64,000 nt of DNA from Proteobacteria bacterium ST_bin11 (GTDB lineage Bacteria > Pseudomonadota > Gammaproteobacteria > Methylococcales > Methylomonadaceae), in NCBI GenBank assembly GCA_002083615.1, contig MSXO01000037.1, positions 1-64,000 on the forward strand, written 5' to 3'. Under the pieces are notes generated by a model. The model did no database searches, was not told where the DNA came from, and saw nothing but the letters and a program-made list of their open reading frames with translations. Position numbers and translations under genes: made by a program. This document shows positions 61,840 to 64,000 of the stretch, piece by piece. The first letter of the stretch is position 1. Every line of letters starts with the position of its first letter.

Positions 61840-63109
61840 AATAAAACCCGTCCATCTGCCGGTCGCCGGTGATGATTTGCCGACCATAAGGGCGCGATAT
61901 GCCCCAGTGCGCGTCGATGCGAATCTCGCTGGCATCACTGTGTCGGGCAAGGAATGCGGCAATCTGCGCCTCGTTCTCTTGTTTTAACACCGAGCAGGTG
62001 GCGTACAGTAAGATGCCGCCAGGTTTAAGCAATTGCCAGGCATTATCAAGAATCCTGGTTTGTAGGGCCTGCAGGACGGCAATGTCGTCGGCGCGGCGTA
62101 ACAACTTGATGTCGGGATGGCGGCGGATCACACCGAAGCCCGAGCAGGGGGCGTCCAGCAGTATCCTTTCAAATTGGCGGTTGCCAGCCCACGCCGCCGC
62201 TTGGCTGGCGTCGGCGGCCAGGATATCGGCATGCACGTGTAAGCGCTGCAAATTCTCCGTCACGCGTTGCAAGCGTTGCTGATCGACATCGACCGCTAGC
62301 AGGCCGGCCAACGCAGGTTGTCGCTCCAAAATGGCTGCGGTCTTACCGCCCGGTGCCGCACACAAATCCAAAACCTGCTGACCGGGCAGTACCTCGAGCA
62401 GCTCCGCTGCAAGTTGCGCGGCACTATCCTGGACCGACACTCTGCCTTGGGCAAACGCCGGCAATTGCTCCACGGCCAAGGCTTGGTCCAGCCTGATCGC
62501 GGTCTCGCAGCAGTCTACCAATTGCGCAGCGATACCTTGCGAGGTCAGATCATCTACGTAGGCGGCTCGGCTACCTTGCAGCAGATTGACGCGCAAAGCC
62601 ATCGGCGGTGCTTGATCGTTGGCATGCAGAATTTTTTCGTAATGTTCCGGCCAGTCGTGCCTGAGCAGATCCACTATCCAGCTTGGGTGGTTGTAGTGAG
62701 CCTGGTTGTCGCTGGCGCAGGCTTGTTGCAGTGTCTCCGCGTCGCGTAAGTATTGTCTTAGTATCGCGTTAACCAAGGACCGAGCCCAAGGTTTATGACT
62801 GGTAGCGGCCACTGTTTCCGATACGGCGGCGTGCGATTTAACCCGCATGTGCAGCAGTTGATACAGGCCGATCAGCAATAAGGCTTTAATGTCACCGTCC
62901 TTTTGTTTGAGGGCCTTGCTGAGCAGGCGGCTCAGCATAAAATCTAATGCAAAATAATGGCGGATCACGCCGTAACACAAGGCTTGCACGAAAGCCCGGT
63001 CTTTGCTGTCTTTGAGTTTGGGTAGACCATGCGCTAGTGCAGCGGTTAGCGATTGGCCGTCGTTGAGGACGTGCGAGAGTATCTGAGCCGAACAGCCGCG
63101 CAGGTTCAT
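61814..63109 (-). CDS. rsmB: 16S rRNA (cytosine(967)-C(5))-methyltransferase
   Basis: Methylates C967 of 16S rRNA. The 431 aa protein has an N-terminal NusB-like RNA-binding domain (about 1-140) and a Rossmann methyltransferase domain with the SAM site DLCAAPGGKTAAIL. The two catalytic Cys are in LLDAPCSGFGVIRRHPDIK and LYATCSVLKQENE. It overlaps fmt by four bases, as in the common def-fmt-rsmB operon. Confidence 0.96.
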   Translation of the reverse strand: MNLRGCSAQILSHVLNDGQSLTAALAHGLPKLKDSKDRAFVQALCYGVIRHYFALDFMLSRLLSKALKQKDGDIKALLLIGLYQLLHMRVKSHAAVSETVAATSHKPWARSLVNAILRQYLRDAETLQQACASDNQAHYNHPSWIVDLLRHDWPEHYEKILHANDQAPPMALRVNLLQGSRAAYVDDLTSQGIAAQLVDCCETAIRLDQALAVEQLPAFAQGRVSVQDSAAQLAAELLEVLPGQQVLDLCAAPGGKTAAILERQPALAGLLAVDVDQQRLQRVTENLQRLHVHADILAADASQAAAWAGNRQFERILLDAPCSGFGVIRRHPDIKLLRRADDIAVLQALQTRILDNAWQLLKPGGILLYATCSVLKQENEAQIAAFLARHSDASEIRIDAHWGISRPYGRQIITGDRQMDGFYYAKLTKAI

Positions 63110-64000
63110 ACGCCGAGGATAGCCTGATCGGCGGGGTGAGCATTCATAAAATCCTTGCCGGCTATGCGTTTACCGCCAGGAAGTTGCACTTCCAAAAGGC
63201 GCAATACGCCCTCGCCGGTGGCAACATCGAGTGCGTGTTCCGCGCAACTTATGGTGCCAGGGGCTTGCTCTGCTGCTTTTTCTAAGATTTGGCTCCGCCA
63301 AATCCGCAGCACTTGGCCGCGAAACGAGGTCTGCGCGACCGGCCAAGCATTTAGGCCCCTTATTTTCCGATCCAACTCTAAGGCGGAGTTTTGCCAGTCC
63401 AAGTTCGATTCCTGTTTTTCCAGCTTTTGGGCGTAAGTGACTAGATTTTCGTCTTGCGGTTCCGCTTGCAGGGAGCCGTTGGCTATCTGTTCGACAACTT
63501 TCACCAGGCCCTCGGCACCCATTTGTGCCAATTGATCATGCAGGCTGCTGGAGGTGGTGTCGGCGGTGATCGGACATTCGATTTTATAAAGCATGTCGCC
63601 AGCATCTAATTTTTTAACCACTTTCATGATAGTGATGCCGGTTTTAGTATCGCCGGCCATCACGGCCCGGTGAATCGGAGCAGCGCCTCGCCAGCGCGGC
63701 AGCAGGGAGCCATGCACGTTGACGCAGCCATGTTTGGGAATATCTAATACCGCTTGCGGTAAAATCAGGCCGTAAGCCACAACCACCATCAAATCTGCAT
63801 CGAGTGCCGCCAGTTGCTGAATCGCTTCGGCACTTTTGAAATTTTCAGGTTGATAGACAGGGATCTCGGCTGACAAGGCCAACGCTTTGACCGGGCTTGC
63901 ACTCAGCTTGCGACCGCGTCCAGCGGGTCGGTCGGGCTGAGTATACACCCCGCACACTTGATGCGGGGTTTTGAGCAGGGTCTGCAAGGTTGGAACCGCA
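63106..64000 (-). CDS. fmt: Methionyl-tRNA formyltransferase, 5'-truncated by window edge
   Basis: Formylates initiator Met-tRNA with 10-formyl-tetrahydrofolate. The visible part reads, from the edge, AVPTLQTLLKTPHQVCGVY, so roughly the first 12-15 residues lie outside the window. Motifs are TQPDRPAGRGRKLSASPVKA, VNVHGSLLPRWRGAAPI with the catalytic Asn/His, KKLDAGDMLYK, and the C-terminal tRNA-binding domain. A def gene is expected just outside the window. Confidence 0.96.
   Translation of the reverse strand, partial: AVPTLQTLLKTPHQVCGVYTQPDRPAGRGRKLSASPVKALALSAEIPVYQPENFKSAEAIQQLAALDADLMVVVAYGLILPQAVLDIPKHGCVNVHGSLLPRWRGAAPIHRAVMAGDTKTGITIMKVVKKLDAGDMLYKIECPITADTTSSSLHDQLAQMGAEGLVKVVEQIANGSLQAEPQDENLVTYAQKLEKQESNLDWQNSALELDRKIRGLNAWPVAQTSFRGQVLRIWRSQILEKAAEQAPGTISCAEHALDVATGEGVLRLLEVQLPGGKRIAGKDFMNAHPADQAILGV

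Overview
The window looks like chromosomal DNA of a gammaproteobacterial methanotroph or methylotroph, most like Methylomonas and other Methylococcales. The reasons are the gene order pyrG-kdsA-eno-ftsB-ispD-ispF-truD, a complete NAD-dependent formate dehydrogenase operon (fdsGBACD), the NtrYX-DUF4390-RsmB-Fmt block, and the style of the proteins. The assignment is inference from gene content and protein similarity; no rRNA or tRNA gene is present to confirm it. pyrG at the left edge and fmt at the right edge are both cut by the window.

Layout, left to right. 1-6.3 kb: plus-strand housekeeping run for CTP synthesis, KDO, glycolysis, cell division, the MEP isoprenoid pathway and tRNA pseudouridylation. 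6.4-11.9 kb: a LapBCE-type type I secretion operon with an atypical LuxR regulator embedded in it. 12.1-18.1 kb: minus-strand fdsGBACD operon (formate to CO2 with NAD, the last energy-yielding step of C1 oxidation). 18.3-21.1 kb: a Fur-box-controlled bfd gene, then a minus-strand group with a parvulin lipoprotein, BolA, YciI and YciB. 21.1-29.7 kb: DUF1244 protein, methyltransferase, SPOR protein, 5'-nucleotidase, an unrecognised 501-residue protein, Lnt and an alkaline phosphatase, followed by gene debris. 29.9-31.0 kb: sparse, decayed-looking DNA. 31.0-41.4 kb: minus-strand rimI-udg, leuA, a glycosyltransferase, a CHAD protein, pssA, a Tsx/OmpK-like porin and ilvIHC (branched-chain amino acids).

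41.6-52.9 kb is the accessory region: a type I Wadjet (JetABCD) anti-plasmid condensin system. Its jetA gene is separated from jetBCD by about 3.6 kb holding a decayed HepT/MntA toxin-antitoxin pair (three nonsense codons), an AT-rich nuclease-like gene, a ParB-like gene, a small exported protein and an orphan MntA-like nucleotidyltransferase. jetA seems to begin at a non-canonical CTG codon. A palindromic repeat sits between jetB and jetC. A 4'-phosphopantetheinyl transferase is coupled to jetD by a 4-base overlap and carries a different palindromic repeat inserted in frame.

53.1-64 kb: a hypothetical protein, a NarL-type two-component pair, an SRPBCC protein and a DUF3280 protein, then ribosomal rplM-rpsI with a readable promoter, ntrX-ntrY (NtrX has a degenerate AAA+ domain), a DUF4390 protein, rsmB and fmt.

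I found no tRNA, rRNA, CRISPR array, transposase or phage gene. The Wadjet system itself is a known class. What may be new here is its split arrangement, the genes inside the split, and the coupled phosphopantetheinyl transferase.
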